The notes under the pieces are model-generated. The model did no database searches, was not told the origin of the DNA, and saw nothing but the letters and a program-made list of their open reading frames with translations. Positions 5,906 through 5,999 of a stretch of DNA of 5,999 nt are shown here, in pieces. Position 1 is the first letter of the stretch, and every line of letters starts with the position of its first letter. A program made the translations under genes and the position numbers. Source of the stretch: Planctomycetota bacterium (GTDB lineage Bacteria; Planctomycetota; Phycisphaerae; WQYP01); contig JAJZOA010000178.1 of assembly GCA_021852225.1 (NCBI GenBank), forward strand, positions 1-5,999, in the 5' to 3' direction.

Positions 5906-5926
5906 ATCGATCTGAAGGTAAAAAAT

Positions 5927-5999
5927 ATGGCAACAAAACAATCTGAATTTTCTCCCATAGGCGAGGTCTACGCGCTGGCGCTTTATGATTCGGCAGTGA
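5927..5999 (+). CDS. atpH: ATP synthase F1 subunit delta, N-terminal part
   Basis: Only the first 24 codons are in the window, beginning MATKQSEFSPIGEVYALALYDSAV; the gene runs off the right edge. The pattern of a short polar start followed by xxYAxALYxxA is the usual opening helix of subunit delta (OSCP), which joins the top of F1 to the b stalk. The start is the ATG at 5927 with AAGG 8 nt before it. Its place directly after atpF is the standard order. The assignment rests on this motif and on position; the rest of the protein cannot be judged. Confidence 0.85.
   Translation, partial: MATKQSEFSPIGEVYALALYDSAV

Noticed and set aside
1..5999. CRISPR array, insertion sequence, phage or other accessory system
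   Set aside because: There are no regularly spaced repeats, transposase or integrase motifs, long terminal inverted repeats or tRNA genes; every long frame on the coding side is a housekeeping gene.

Overview
The window is about 6 kb of ordinary-looking bacterial chromosome. It holds the end of a glycogen-metabolism gene, a small nuclease-domain gene on the opposite strand, and the first part of an F1Fo-ATP synthase operon. Shine-Dalgarno sequences, a sigma70-type promoter and compact operon layout all point to a bacterium. A Planctomycetota-type (PVC) lineage is plausible because of the N-terminally extended Fo subunits, the His-rich insertion in subunit a and the loosely spaced atp genes. 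That placement is inference; nothing here proves the taxon.

Region by region: 1-1566 (+) is the C-terminal 521 residues of a long-type alpha-glucan phosphorylase whose start lies outside the window. 1567-1680 is a short gap between converging genes with one small hairpin. 1681-2085 (-) is a bifunctional-nuclease (DUF151/BFN) family protein. 2086-2543 is a gap between divergent genes; it ends in a near-consensus promoter (TTGACT, 17 nt, TACAAT) that reads rightward into the ATP synthase genes.

From 2544 to the end all genes lie on + in the classical Fo order: a two-helix AtpZ/AtpI-family protein, a four-helix AtpI-like membrane protein, atpB (subunit a), atpE (subunit c), atpF (subunit b) and the first 24 codons of atpH (delta). 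Subunit a and the c-ring form the ion channel and rotor, and b and delta form the stator stalk. The two small leading proteins are probably assembly or ion-handling accessories. The catalytic F1 genes (atpA, G, D, C) would be expected just downstream. Subunit c lacks the Gln and Ser/Thr ligands of Na+-type rings, so the enzyme is most likely a proton machine.

I found no new defence, mobile or RNA system. The points worth a second look are details of the ATP synthase: subunit a has Val and Pro at two usually conserved positions beside the essential Arg and carries a His-rich loop; subunits c and b have long N-terminal extensions; and the spacers contain a possible second promoter before atpB and small hairpins.
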